64,000 nucleotides of DNA from an alpha proteobacterium IMCC14465 (GTDB lineage Bacteria; Pseudomonadota; Alphaproteobacteria; RS24). Every line of letters begins with the position of its first letter. Positions within the stretch are counted from its first letter, which is position 1. The translations under genes and the position numbers were made by a program. The notes beneath the pieces are model-generated. The model had not been told where the DNA came from, made no database searches, and saw nothing but the letters and a program-made list of their open reading frames with translations. The stretch is taken from positions 62,001 to 126,000 of the forward strand of contig ALYF01000002.1 in the NCBI GenBank assembly GCA_000293845.2. The letters are read 5' to 3'. This document shows, one piece after another, positions 19,215 to 28,734 of the stretch.

Positions 19215-21890
19215 TTAACCTAACCGATTTAAAGCTGTTGCAAGTTTTTCTAGCTTGCTTTGTTCATCCTGCAAACGGGATTTGTTTTCTTCTATAACCT
19301 CATTGGGTGCTTTTTCAAGAAAGCCTTTATTATTCAACTTACCCGATATTTTTGAGATTTCTTTTTCTACCTTGGTGATTTCTTTTTTTAACCTGTCAGA
19401 CTCGGCAGTAAAATCAATCACCTCATTAAGCGGCAAAGCAAAAACCGCCTCTTCAACAATAGATTGTATCGCGCCTTCAGGAAAATCATCCTGCACCGTG
19501 ATTGTATCAAGCCGCGCAAGGCGCTTTAAAACATCTTCATGCGTGGTGAGGCGTTGTTGAGTGAGCTCATGACTTCCCGAGACAATCAGAGGAATTTTTG
19601 AACCAGCCGGCACATTCATTTCCGACCTCACTGAACGAATACCGGTAATCGCTTTTATCAACCAGTTAATTTCAGCATCAGCGTCTTTATTCAACAGCTC
19701 TGCCGAAACTTCAGGCCAGCGATCAAGCATCAAAAATTTTGCGTCTGCATCCGTAGGTTTAATTTCCTGCCATAATTCTTCCGTCACATATGGCATAAAG
19801 GGATGAAGTAATTTCATCGCGTTTTGAAGACCCCATTGTGCAGCCGCTTGCACCTCGCGCTTTGCCGCGTCATCATCCCCTTGTAAAATCGGTTTGGATA
19901 ACTCAATAAACCAATCGCAAAAACCATCCCAGATGAATTGATAAACAGCCGTCGCCGCATCATTAAACCGATAAGCTTTAAGCGCACCTGTAATCGCTTC
20001 TGTTGCACGATATGTTTCACCAATCAGCCATTGCGTTAAAGGCAGCTTAGCATCTGCAGGGTTGAAGGCTTCTGCAGTGAAGCATTCATTTATCTCGCAA
20101 AAACGGGTTGCATTTCTGAGTTTCGTGGCGAAATTCCGATACCCCTCAACACGGCTTTCAGAAAGCTTGATGTCGCGCCCCATAGCCGCCATTGCCGCCA
20201 GCGTAAACCGTAACGCATCAGCGCTGTATTTATCCGCCAGTTCCAGAGGGTCAATCACATTGCCCTTGGACTTCGACATTTTCGCGCCTTTTTCATCTCT
20301 TACAAGCGCGTGAATATAAACAGTATGGAAAGGCACTTCATCTTTGAAATGCAGACCCATCATCATCATGCGGGCAACCCAAAAGAAAATAATGTCAAAT
20401 CCGGTGACCAATACATCTGTTTTGTAATGCTTCTGCAGTTCGGGCGTTTCATCAGGCCAGCCAAGTGTCGAGAACGGCCAAAGCGCAGAAGAAAACCAAG
20501 TATCGAGAACATCCTCATCACGCGTGAGCTCTGTCTCCTCCCCATAATGGGCTTTGGCGGCTTTATTGGCATCTTGCTCGCTTTCAGCGACAAAAATCTC
20601 TCCATCCGGGCCATACCAAGCTGGGATTTGATGCCCCCACCAAAGTTGGCGTGAAATACACCAAGGCTGGATATTCTCCATCCATTCAAAATAAGTTTTT
20701 TCCCAATTTGCAGGAACAAATTTCGTCTTGCCGGTTTTGACCGCTTCAATCGCCGGTTGTGCGAGGGTCGCCGCATCGACATACCACTGGTCAGTCAACC
20801 AAGGTTCAATGACAACATCCGAACGGTCACCAAACGGCACCATATGCGTGTTCTCTTCAATCTTATCGAGTAAACCAAGAGCCGTGATTTCATCAATCAC
20901 TTTTTTACGCGCCTCAAAACGCTCAAGACCTTGCCAGTTCTCTCGGTTTTCCATATCGGCAAAATCGTCGTCATTCAGATCAATACAGGCTGTTTTATCG
21001 AGAATATTTATCGATTTAAGGTCACAACGCCGCCCGACTTCAAAATCGTTAAAGTCGTGCGCCGGGGTAATTTTGACGGCACCTGAGCCCTGCTCTGGAT
21101 CTGCATAGCTATCTGCAACAATCGGAATTTTCCGACCGACAATTGGGAGTATCACATGCTTACCTACCAGCGCGGCATAACGTTCATCGTCTGGATGAAC
21201 CGCAACGCCCGTATCGCCAAGCATCGTTTCAGGCCGTGTTGTCGCGACGGTGATATGTCCCGACCCATCTTCCAGCGGATAATTAAAATGCCAAAGATGA
21301 GAGGTTACTTCTTTTTGCACCACCTCAAGGTCAGAAATTGCGGTGAGTAATTTTGGATCCCAGTTTACTAGGCGTTTATCTTTGTAAATCAACCCTTGCT
21401 GATGCAGGCTCACAAAAACTTTGAGAACAGCTTTTGACAGTCCCTCATCCATGGTGAAGCGTTCACGGCTCCAATCGCATGACGCGCCAAGGCGACGGAG
21501 CTGTTGGGTGATGGTGGAGCCGCTTTCCTCTTTCCATTGCCACACACGCTCAAGAAAAGCTTCCCGCCCCATATCACGCCGAGAGGGGGCACCCGCTTCG
21601 GCGAGTTGACGTTCCACAACCATTTGCGTTGCAATGCCCGCATGGTCCGTTCCAACCTGCCACAGCACATCTCTCCCACGCATACGCTCAAAACGGCATA
21701 GCACATCCTGAAGCGTATTGTTCAGGGCGTGCCCCATATGCAAATTACCGGTGACATTAGGCGGCGGAATAACAATCGTGTAAGGGTCGCCATCCACACG
21801 GCCAGCTTTAAAGCAGCCCTGCTCTTCCCATTCAGCGTATAGCCGCTTTTCTGTATCTTTTACATTAGATGGGGATGACGTATCTGACAT
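19215..21890 (-). CDS. valS: Valine--tRNA ligase
   Basis: Valyl-tRNA synthetase, about 891 aa. HIGH motif: [24 protein letters not shown] motif: [17 protein letters not shown]. The editing domain and the C-terminal coiled-coil arm (about residues 825-890) that contacts the tRNA are present. The ATG at 21890 (MSDTSS) is preferred over a GTG three codons earlier. It follows popZ, the usual alphaproteobacterial order. Confidence 0.97.
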   Translation of the reverse strand: MSDTSSPSNVKDTEKRLYAEWEEQGCFKAGRVDGDPYTIVIPPPNVTGNLHMGHALNNTLQDVLCRFERMRGRDVLWQVGTDHAGIATQMVVERQLAEAGAPSRRDMGREAFLERVWQWKEESGSTITQQLRRLGASCDWSRERFTMDEGLSKAVLKVFVSLHQQGLIYKDKRLVNWDPKLLTAISDLEVVQKEVTSHLWHFNYPLEDGSGHITVATTRPETMLGDTGVAVHPDDERYAALVGKHVILPIVGRKIPIVADSYADPEQGSGAVKITPAHDFNDFEVGRRCDLKSINILDKTACIDLNDDDFADMENRENWQGLERFEARKKVIDEITALGLLDKIEENTHMVPFGDRSDVVIEPWLTDQWYVDAATLAQPAIEAVKTGKTKFVPANWEKTYFEWMENIQPWCISRQLWWGHQIPAWYGPDGEIFVAESEQDANKAAKAHYGEETELTRDEDVLDTWFSSALWPFSTLGWPDETPELQKHYKTDVLVTGFDIIFFWVARMMMMGLHFKDEVPFHTVYIHALVRDEKGAKMSKSKGNVIDPLELADKYSADALRFTLAAMAAMGRDIKLSESRVEGYRNFATKLRNATRFCEINECFTAEAFNPADAKLPLTQWLIGETYRATEAITGALKAYRFNDAATAVYQFIWDGFCDWFIELSKPILQGDDDAAKREVQAAAQWGLQNAMKLLHPFMPYVTEELWQEIKPTDADAKFLMLDRWPEVSAELLNKDADAEINWLIKAITGIRSVRSEMNVPAGSKIPLIVSGSHELTQQRLTTHEDVLKRLARLDTITVQDDFPEGAIQSIVEEAVFALPLNEVIDFTAESDRLKKEITKVEKEISKISGKLNNKGFLEKAPNEVIEENKSRLQDEQSKLEKLATALNRLG

Positions 21891-21973
21891 ATACCGCACT
21901 CATTATCGGTCAAAGAATAATCTTATTCCCGTGGGTACTACAATCTTTTATAGGCTTCAATGGCTTATAGAGC

Positions 21974-22489
21974 TCAAGATGAGTTTTTCATCTCCTTTGA
22001 CCAGACTTTCGCGACTGCATCATGCAAGGCATCGCGTCTAATCATCTCAGCGGCAATCGCCTCCATGTTATTATCCATCCAGTCTTTGAGTAAGTCCGGC
22101 AAAGCTTCACGTATCATCAACTCAAGGACAGTCATTTGTGGGCTGGATGTATCGTGAAGCTCATCTTGAGGCTCATCTTGAAGATGTGGATTTTTATCTT
22201 CTTCCAAAATCTGGTCAATCGCCCAGACCTCGTTATGTGTTGCAATATTATCCTCAACAGCTTGAACGACTTCTTCAACCGCTTGCGGGGCTTCATTTTC
22301 ATCAGGGGCTGGCGTATAGCGCTTATTCTGATTCCCGACAAGTATTTCAACGGCTTTAACAATATCCTCAAATTGCCGGTCATCCCCTTGTGTGAAGTAT
22401 CCGGGTGAGGATGCGCCAATTTTAGGATCTTTTTCTATTATATCCGCGAGCTTTTGCGCTTCGTCTTCATTATTCATTTTATCGTCCAT
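21974..22489 (-). CDS. popZ: Polar organizing protein PopZ (DUF2497 family)
   Basis: A 171-aa acidic protein with a long disordered, charged middle and a conserved C-terminal helical domain (about residues 122-170): TVLELMIREALPDLLKDWMD and the following helices. This matches the PopZ oligomerisation region. PopZ forms a polar condensate that anchors ParB-bound centromeres and cell-cycle regulators in alphaproteobacteria. Its place between tolC and valS supports the call. Low sequence complexity limits certainty about the N-terminus. Confidence 0.85.
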   Translation of the reverse strand: MDDKMNNEDEAQKLADIIEKDPKIGASSPGYFTQGDDRQFEDIVKAVEILVGNQNKRYTPAPDENEAPQAVEEVVQAVEDNIATHNEVWAIDQILEEDKNPHLQDEPQDELHDTSSPQMTVLELMIREALPDLLKDWMDNNMEAIAAEMIRRDALHDAVAKVWSKEMKNSS

Positions 22490-22583
22490 TGTTCGTTTGA
22501 GACTTACGAATTGAACGCAACATACATTCGTTAATGTTTAATCAAATTAACAGAAGACACCCAGAATAAGCAAAGTAAATTGA

Positions 22584-23930
22584 TTAGTCCGAAAGAGGCG
22601 CGGGGATAAGATTGAGATTATCTCCCGATAATCTCCCAATCGCAGATAGCAATCGATAGGCAGATAATATCTGGTCACGCTCGGCCTGCACCTGCGCGAC
22701 ACGCGCATCAAGTAGTTCCTGCTCGGCATTCAAGACATCTAAAGTTGTGCGGGTGCCAAGCTCCCGCTCTTGTTGAACACCTTCCAAAGCAATTTTAGAC
22801 GCTAATATTTGCCCTTTAGAAGCCTCAACGCGTCCACCTGCCGCATTAAAATCGAACCATGCAATCGTCACGAGCCTTTGCACCTGACTGGATGCGGCAT
22901 GGACGTTATATTTGGAATTATTAGAAACATGGCGTGACGCGTTAATAGCGGCAAGAGATCTCCCGCCTGTAAACACCGGCATGGTGACTTCCACGCCGAA
23001 ATTCGTCACTTCCTCTTGAAGGCCAAGCTTCATACGGTTCGGGTCATCCATGACAGAGTAATTCCCGAACAAACGAACTTGCGGCAAACTTGCGGCAACC
23101 GTGCTGTAAGTTGCGTATTTTGCCCCGCGTGCAACCTCTTGTGCAGAACGTAAAATTGGGCTGTTTGAGCGAGCTGTAATAAGCGCTTGTTCCAGCAATT
23201 CAGGTAATGCCGGCAAATTTTCCGGCGGGATAAGTTTGCCGGGTGGTTGGCCGATAACCTCTTGATAAGTAGCGCGGGACGCTGAAAGCGATGCGTTTTG
23301 CACCAGAAGATTTGATTGCGCTTGCTTGAGACGCGACTCGGATTGCGCCACATCGGTGCGGGTCACGATACCAACCTCAAACTGATCATTAACAGCCTGA
23401 AATTGCCTTTCAAGGACTTCAACATTTTTTTGCCGCAAATTGGTCAGTGCCTGGTCACGCAACACATCCAAAAAAGCCTGCGCGGCACTCAGCAAGACAG
23501 TCTGTTCGGTGTTTTGAAGGCTGATTCTCTGGGCGGCAATATCGGCGCGCGCTTTGCGAAAATCATTAAAATTCTTACCACTGGTGAAAACACTCATGCT
23601 GGCATTTACACCCCAGCCTTCACTATCATGTTCTTCCAGAAATGGCGGCACTTCCTCATCAACCGCGGCACCATTACAAATGCCATTTAAATCGACAAGG
23701 CAATTCGTTTTCATGTCATTGGTAGAACTGCGCGCATAGGCTTCAACTTGCGGGAGGCTCGCACTTAAAGCCACATATTGTGTCTGCCGGACAGCTTTAT
23801 ATTCAGACTCAGCCGCCAATAATTGCGGATTATTGCCCAAGGCAAGCGCCATGGCCTCCTCAAAAGTCTGGGCAAAGCTATCTCCAACCGTAAAAAAGGT
23901 CAGGAAAAATAATGTAAGAAGTCGGGTCAT
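22584..23930 (-). CDS. tolC: TolC-family outer membrane efflux protein
   Basis: A 448-aa outer-membrane factor. It has an N-terminal signal peptide ending near FTVGDSFAQ, then the typical FEEAMALALGNNPQLLAAE repeat start. The paired coiled-coil halves of the family follow (second half near ELLEQALITARSNSPILRSAQ). It forms the trimeric exit duct for type I secretion or multidrug efflux. No efflux pump genes are in the window. It lies 40 bases downstream of the pcm homologue, a conserved alphaproteobacterial pairing. Confidence 0.93.
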   Translation of the reverse strand: MTRLLTLFFLTFFTVGDSFAQTFEEAMALALGNNPQLLAAESEYKAVRQTQYVALSASLPQVEAYARSSTNDMKTNCLVDLNGICNGAAVDEEVPPFLEEHDSEGWGVNASMSVFTSGKNFNDFRKARADIAAQRISLQNTEQTVLLSAAQAFLDVLRDQALTNLRQKNVEVLERQFQAVNDQFEVGIVTRTDVAQSESRLKQAQSNLLVQNASLSASRATYQEVIGQPPGKLIPPENLPALPELLEQALITARSNSPILRSAQEVARGAKYATYSTVAASLPQVRLFGNYSVMDDPNRMKLGLQEEVTNFGVEVTMPVFTGGRSLAAINASRHVSNNSKYNVHAASSQVQRLVTIAWFDFNAAGGRVEASKGQILASKIALEGVQQERELGTRTTLDVLNAEQELLDARVAQVQAERDQILSAYRLLSAIGRLSGDNLNLIPAPLSD

Positions 23931-23970
23931 TACTGAAATATGTATATCTTTTTGAATGCTTTACGAATGT

Positions 23971-24636
23971 TCAAAAAGAAAACTGCTCTTCTTTCTCAAA
24001 GCCTAACATTTTTGGTGCAGTTACATCTAACGCAGCATTTACAGAAAAACTGTCTCCATGGCGGGAAATAATTATACCGCGGCTCGCATTATCGTAAGTC
24101 GACACACAGACAAGGCGTCCATCTTCATCTAGCTGTTCCAATAAGGCATGTGGAACTTCATCAACCATACCGCCGATAAAAATCACGTTAAACGGGCCTT
24201 GCTTGGGTTGCCCCTCCGCATGTGCGCCCTGAACGACAACGGCATTATCAATATTTTGATTCTGAAGCACCGTGTTAGCGCTCTCAACAAAGGCTGGGTC
24301 ATTTTCAAGCGCCACTACCGTACCGGCAAGCATGGCTAAAACGGCTGTCGAATAACCAAGCCCGCAACCAATATCGAGAACCAAATCATCTGATTGAATC
24401 TCTGCCAGCTCAAGCAGCATCGATAAAACCAGCGGATTTAAAACCTCACGACCACCCGTTAAAGGAATGTTTTTATCCATATAGGCAAGGTTTTTGTACT
24501 TTTCAGGCACATAAGCTTCACGAGGAATACTCTTTAAAACGCGGCAGAGCTTGGTATCACGCACACCACCGGGCAAAACCTGACATTCCACCATTGCTTC
24601 TCTGGCGACTTCAAAATCTATAATCTGTTCGATCAT
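23971..24636 (-). CDS. Protein-L-isoaspartate O-methyltransferase family protein, altered active site
   Basis: A 221-aa Rossmann-fold methyltransferase of the PCMT family. The SAM-binding motif is VLDIGCGLGYSTAVLA (about residues 86-101). Classical enzymes have a TISQP loop carrying the catalytic Ser/Thr; here the aligned residues are EVLNP (64-68), with Leu66 at that place. Alphaproteobacteria often carry this tolC-linked version. Whether it still repairs isoaspartate is doubtful. It is first in the pcm-tolC group. Confidence 0.85.
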   Translation of the reverse strand: MIEQIIDFEVAREAMVECQVLPGGVRDTKLCRVLKSIPREAYVPEKYKNLAYMDKNIPLTGGREVLNPLVLSMLLELAEIQSDDLVLDIGCGLGYSTAVLAMLAGTVVALENDPAFVESANTVLQNQNIDNAVVVQGAHAEGQPKQGPFNVIFIGGMVDEVPHALLEQLDEDGRLVCVSTYDNASRGIIISRHGDSFSVNAALDVTAPKMLGFEKEEQFSF

Positions 24637-24735
24637 GGTAACCTCTAGATGGGATTCTCTGCTTATACGATTATAGGGCTTATACGATTGCAGGCTTTGG
24701 AAAACAAGAAATTAGCATTGAAAAGAATGAAAAGA

Positions 24736-24764
24736 TTGTTTTGTTTTTCCGGCTTTGTTATAGC
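24736..24764 (+). promoter_or_regulatory. Candidate sigma-70 promoter of tRNA-Cys
   Basis: TTGTTT (24736-24741), a 17-base spacer, then TATAGC (24759-24764), about 20 bases before the mature tRNA 5' end. Position suits a short tRNA leader. Match to consensus is moderate. Confidence 0.4.
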
Positions 24765-24784
24765 ATGCCTCACCTTTGTATAAT

Positions 24785-24858
24785 GGCCACGTGGCGGAGT
24801 GGTTACGCAGCGGCCTGCAAAGCCGTGTACCCCGGTTCGAGTCCGGGCGTGGCCTCCA
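24785..24858 (+). tRNA. tRNA-Cys (anticodon GCA)
   Basis: A 74-base cloverleaf. The acceptor GGCCACG pairs with CGTGGCC, the anticodon loop is CTGCAAA (GCA), the T-loop is GTTCGAG, and the 3' CCA is encoded. It is followed 92 bases later by tRNA-Asn. Confidence 0.96.
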
Positions 24859-24950
24859 AAGGATAAAAAGATATTTTTAGCGGGGCGCTGATGCTTTTTA
24901 ACTTGGCGTATGCGCCATGCTTTGATATATCCACCATTCCGGTAGGCTGA

Positions 24951-25026
24951 TCCGCCTTAGCTCAGTTGGTAGAGCAAATGACTGTTAATCATTGGGTCGC
25001 TGGTTCGAGCCCAGCAGGCGGAGCCA
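24951..25026 (+). tRNA. tRNA-Asn (anticodon GTT)
   Basis: A 76-base cloverleaf. The acceptor TCCGCCT pairs with AGGCGGA, the D-arm is GCTCAGTTGGTAGAGC, the anticodon loop is CTGTTAA (GTT), and CCA is encoded at the 3' end. Confidence 0.96.
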
Positions 25027-25078
25027 CCGGAAATTTTTCAGCTCCTCCGCTGCCCCTAACCTCACCTGCACCAAAATA

Positions 25079-25108
25079 TTGACCACTGCCGGATAAGCGC
25101 TGTTATAT
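25079..25108 (+). promoter_or_regulatory. Candidate promoter of the photolyase operon
   Basis: TTGACC (25079-25084), 18 bases, TTATAT (25103-25108), 53 bases before the photolyase ATG. I see no clear match to the Rhodobacter RpoE type (TGATCC/TAAGA) in this region, which leaves regulation by an ECF sigma factor open. Confidence 0.35.
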
Positions 25109-25160
25109 CATCCAATCTATTTGCATAATCGTATGTTCATATACATATGGAGAGTTTCGC

Positions 25161-26585
25161 ATGTCCAAATCTGTCATTTATTGGTTTCGCCAAGACCTTC
25201 GCCTAGCTGATAATCCTGCCCTTCTTCACGCCGCACATTCTGGCAAGACTGTTATTCCCATTTTCATTTTTGACCCAGATGATAGATCTTTGGGTATGGC
25301 AGCCTCATGGTGGCGCCAGCAAAGTCTCGCCAAACTGGAGGCCGCGCTCAAAAAAATCGGGGGGAAGCTCTCTTTTTATGAAGGACGCCCTGTTGAGGTT
25401 TTGCAAAAGCTGAGTGATTTTTATGAGGCTGATGAAATTGTTTGGAATCGTCAATATGACGGCTATAGCGTGTCGCGCGATAAGGAAATCAAACAAACGC
25501 TCCCCAATAGCGGCACGGGAAATATCGAGTGTAAAAGCTTCAATGCTTCCTTGCTGTTTGAGCCATGGTTGATACAAAACAAATCAGGATCATATTTTAA
25601 GGTTTTCACCCCTTACTGGCGGCAATGTATGGCTGGAAACGCCCCTGAAGCCCCCTGCCCTCCACCAACAGAATTACGCAGTCATCCAGATGTCGACCCT
25701 TTTCAAATTCCCTTACCGGCATCCCCTCTAACTGCAGATGCGGATTTAATTGCTGAGGAATGGACACCCGGTGAAGCGGGTGCCTATCAGCAATTTGAAA
25801 ATTTTATCGAAGAAGGGTTAGAGATTTATGCCGAGTTTCGTGATTTTCCTGACCGTCCTGCAACATCGCGGCTGTCCCCCTATCTCCGTTGGGGTGAAAT
25901 AAGCCCCCGTCAGATTTGGTCAAAAATACAATTTGTGAAGTCACATGAAAAATTTTCAGAGCAAACAATTAGCAAATTCCTGGCCGAAATCGGATGGCGC
26001 GAATTTTCTCATCATCTGATCTATCATGTACCGGAGATGGCGACACAAAATCTGCAGCCTTCTTTCAATGATTTCCCATGGTTAGAAAACGAAGAAGCTT
26101 TGCTACAATGGCAGGCCGGCAATACTGGCTATCCGCTCGTTGATGCGGGGATGCGTGAATTACGCCGCACCGGATATATGCATAATCGTGTCCGCATGAT
26201 TACAGCCAGTTTTTTGATAAAGCATTTGATGATTGATTGGCGCGCAGGAGAAAAATATTTCTGGGATCGCTTGCTCGACGCCTGCCCGGCCAATAATATT
26301 ACCGGGTGGCAATGGGTTGCAGGGAGCGGCGCAGATGCCGCGCCATTTTTCAGAATTTTTAATCCCATTATTCAAGGGGAAAAATTTGACCCGCAAGGCG
26401 CCTACACGAAGCGATTTATTCCCGAGCTTAGCCATCTGGAGCAGAAACATTTATTTTCCCCATGGAAAGTAAAATCAGATAATATGGATTTGGACTTTCA
26501 GGAAGGGCAATATCCCGACCCGATTGTCGAACACGGATATGCTCGCAATCGCGCTTTAGATGCCTTTCAGCAAATTCGGCGTTAA
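25161..26585 (+). CDS. phr: Deoxyribodipyrimidine photo-lyase (class I photolyase/cryptochrome family)
   Basis: A 474-aa flavoprotein that uses blue light to split UV-induced pyrimidine dimers. The N-terminal antenna domain begins VIYWFRQDLRLADNPAL. The C-terminal FAD domain has the class I patterns WREFSHHLIYHVPEMA, RELRRTGYMHNRVRM and NNITGWQWVAGSGADAAPFFRIFNP. Normal length. It is the first gene of a plus-strand run with the COG2907 flavoprotein, DUF1365, Cfa and DUF3833 genes. In Rhodobacter a photolyase is part of the RpoE-ChrR singlet-oxygen response, so the linkage is meaningful. Confidence 0.94.
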   Translation: MSKSVIYWFRQDLRLADNPALLHAAHSGKTVIPIFIFDPDDRSLGMAASWWRQQSLAKLEAALKKIGGKLSFYEGRPVEVLQKLSDFYEADEIVWNRQYDGYSVSRDKEIKQTLPNSGTGNIECKSFNASLLFEPWLIQNKSGSYFKVFTPYWRQCMAGNAPEAPCPPPTELRSHPDVDPFQIPLPASPLTADADLIAEEWTPGEAGAYQQFENFIEEGLEIYAEFRDFPDRPATSRLSPYLRWGEISPRQIWSKIQFVKSHEKFSEQTISKFLAEIGWREFSHHLIYHVPEMATQNLQPSFNDFPWLENEEALLQWQAGNTGYPLVDAGMRELRRTGYMHNRVRMITASFLIKHLMIDWRAGEKYFWDRLLDACPANNITGWQWVAGSGADAAPFFRIFNPIIQGEKFDPQGAYTKRFIPELSHLEQKHLFSPWKVKSDNMDLDFQEGQYPDPIVEHGYARNRALDAFQQIRR

Positions 26586-26656
26586 GTTTAGTTGCGTATC
26601 TGTGAATATCTTGCCGGTACACTTCTGCTCAATGAATTTGGTGAAAGAGGGAAGCG

Positions 26657-27946
26657 TTGAAAATAGCAATTATTGGTGCCGGCATATCTGGTAATTTTGC
26701 GGCATATAAACTTTCCAAAAATCATGACGTGACTGTTTACGAAAAGCGTAACCGGCTTGGCGGACATAGTGCTACGATTGATGTTGATTATGACGGTGAG
26801 CAAATCGCTGTCGATACCGGTTTTATTGTCTATAACGAATTAAATTATCCCGGCCTGACGTCGCTTTTTGCCGAACTTGGTGTGGAAACCACGCCGAGCA
26901 ATATGAGTTTTGCTTTTAGCTCTGCCTTTGACAGAGATAAAGGCGGTCTCGAATGGTCTGGTGACTCGTTAAACACCATATTTGCACAACGAAAAAATCT
27001 ATTCTCTCCCTCTTTTTGGCTGATGCTGAAGGAGATTCTGAGATTTAATAAAATCGCCAATAGCGGAGATTTTAGCGGCGCGGCTGACGAAAGCCTCGGC
27101 GACTGGTTAAAGCGTCATAACTTCTCGGAGAATTTCAAAAACAGATACCTCATCCCCATGGGGGCGGCGATTTGGTCAACACCCAGTGAGGCGATGAATG
27201 ATTTTCCTGCAAAGAGTTTTCTGCATTTTTTCATTAACCATAAGCTGACCTACCAAGACCGTCCTGAATGGCGGACTGTAAAGGGCGGTAGCCGCGAATA
27301 TGTAAAAAAACTAACCGCGGCCAGCTCTGCCGATTTCAGGGTGAATGCGGAAGTCACCAAAGTGACGCGTCAAAACGCGCAGGTGCAGGTCTATACAAAT
27401 CAATCAGATAATTTTGAGATATATGATGCCGTAGTTTTTGCCGCACATACCAACCAGTCGCTCTGTGTATTAGAGGATACGGATAAAAATGAACGAGATG
27501 TGCTGTCAGATATTAAATACCTTCCCAATCAAGTGTATTTGCACCGCGATCGTCGCCTAATGCCTAAACGTGAAAAAGTGTGGTCTTCCTGGAACTATTT
27601 AAACAGTCAGGACGCAGGAAATAACATCATCGTAACAGTAAGTTACTGGATGAATCGTTTGCAAAATATTAACAAAAAACTCCCTCTTTTTGTGACGCTC
27701 AACCCATCCGAACCGCCGGCACCCGAACTTACATTCGGACATTATGAATATGACCACCCCCAATTTGATGGCGCGGCATTTCACGCACAGTCCAAACTTG
27801 CCAAAATTCAGGGCAACAAAAATACATGGTTTTGCGGCGCATGGGCTGGCTTCGGCTTTCATGAGGATGGCTTGCAATCCGCCCAAACAATCGTCAATGA
27901 TATTGAAAGCCGAAATTTCAAAGAAAATAAAACGAATGCCTCGTAA
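26657..27946 (+). CDS. FAD-dependent amine oxidase-like flavoprotein (COG2907)
   Basis: A 429-aa NAD(P)/FAD-binding flavoprotein. The N-terminal dinucleotide fold is IAIIGAGISGNFAAYKL (about residues 3-19), followed by YEKRNRLGGHSATID. The motif VDTGFIVYNELNYPGL is characteristic of the group. A C-terminal FAD-binding strand lies in FCGAWAGFGFHEDGLQSA. The start is TTG at 26657 with GAGGGAAG upstream. This family is regularly found next to DUF1365 and Cfa-type genes and is thought to act on lipid acyl chains; desaturation or oxidation of phospholipid-bound chains is an inference. It overlaps the next gene by 11 bases. Confidence 0.85.
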   Translation: MKIAIIGAGISGNFAAYKLSKNHDVTVYEKRNRLGGHSATIDVDYDGEQIAVDTGFIVYNELNYPGLTSLFAELGVETTPSNMSFAFSSAFDRDKGGLEWSGDSLNTIFAQRKNLFSPSFWLMLKEILRFNKIANSGDFSGAADESLGDWLKRHNFSENFKNRYLIPMGAAIWSTPSEAMNDFPAKSFLHFFINHKLTYQDRPEWRTVKGGSREYVKKLTAASSADFRVNAEVTKVTRQNAQVQVYTNQSDNFEIYDAVVFAAHTNQSLCVLEDTDKNERDVLSDIKYLPNQVYLHRDRRLMPKREKVWSSWNYLNSQDAGNNIIVTVSYWMNRLQNINKKLPLFVTLNPSEPPAPELTFGHYEYDHPQFDGAAFHAQSKLAKIQGNKNTWFCGAWAGFGFHEDGLQSAQTIVNDIESRNFKENKTNAS

Positions 27947-28715
27947 TGATGTGACAGAAAATGCTTATTCCGCCATTTATCATGGCATTGTGCGTCATGC
28001 CCGTTACATGCCCAAAAAACACCGTTTTGCCTATAAGGTTTTTTCTTTGTTGCTTGATATTGATGAGCTTGACGCCCTATCAGAGAAATTAAGATTATTT
28101 TCCCATAACCGATTTAATATTTTTGGGTTTCGGACATCTGACCATGGCGCAAAAGATGGCTCACCTTTACGCCCTTTTATCGAAAACCTGCTGACTGAGA
28201 AGAAAATCAAAGCCCCGGAGCGCATATTAATTATGTGCTATCCGCGAATCTTTGGTTATGTGTTTAACCCAATCACTGTTTATTACTGCCTCACAAATAA
28301 CAAAATTTCAGCCATGATTTATGAAGTTAATAATACTTTTGGCGAAGACCATATTTATGTTGTCCCGATAAACAAATCTGACCGCCCTGCCAAACATGAC
28401 CGAATTAAACAACTCCATGTCTCGCCATTTATTTCAATGGATGCGGAATATTCATTCACGACAGATATCCCTGATGAGGAACTCAAAGTGATTATCAGAG
28501 AAAAAAGTAATGGCGCGCCCTTATTATTGGCGAGCTTTATTGGCCAACGCGCACCATTGACCGATAAAGAATTATTCAAAGCATTTTTCGGCTACCCGTT
28601 AATGACAATTAAAATCGTCATTGGTATACATTACGAGGCTTTGAGACTAATTTTAAAAGGTGTACGCTATATAAATCGGCCATCAAAGCTGTCCTCCAGA
28701 ATAACCTATCTATAG
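27936..28715 (+). CDS. DUF1365 family protein
   Basis: A 259-aa protein of the DUF1365 (COG3496) family. It starts MPRNDVTENAYSAIYHGIVRHARYMPKKHRFAYKVF-like, with the signature YHGIVRHAR near the N-terminus. Later patterns are CYPRIFGYVFNPITVYYCL and YEVNNTFGEDHIY. The function is unknown; it is almost always beside the COG2907 flavoprotein and a Cfa-type methyltransferase, so a role in fatty-acyl modification is inferred. I chose ATG 27936 inside the end of the flavoprotein gene; a longer ORF from 27744 overlaps it too far. Basic and hydrophobic C-terminus, possibly membrane-associated. Confidence 0.87.
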   Translation: MPRNDVTENAYSAIYHGIVRHARYMPKKHRFAYKVFSLLLDIDELDALSEKLRLFSHNRFNIFGFRTSDHGAKDGSPLRPFIENLLTEKKIKAPERILIMCYPRIFGYVFNPITVYYCLTNNKISAMIYEVNNTFGEDHIYVVPINKSDRPAKHDRIKQLHVSPFISMDAEYSFTTDIPDEELKVIIREKSNGAPLLLASFIGQRAPLTDKELFKAFFGYPLMTIKIVIGIHYEALRLILKGVRYINRPSKLSSRITYL

Positions 28716-28734
28716 TCCCAATTAGTAATATAAT

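Noticed and set aside
24859-24950. Possible terminator or small RNA between tRNA-Cys and tRNA-Asn
   Set aside because: A weak GC-rich stretch without a convincing stem and T-run.
25079-26656. RpoE-type (TGATCC/TAAGA) promoter before the photolyase or the flavoprotein gene
   Set aside because: Looked for by eye in both gaps and no acceptable match was found; only a sigma-70-like candidate is listed.
27744-27935. In-frame upstream extension of the DUF1365 gene
   Set aside because: It overlaps about 190 bases of the COG2907 flavoprotein; the family similarity starts after the ATG at 27936.
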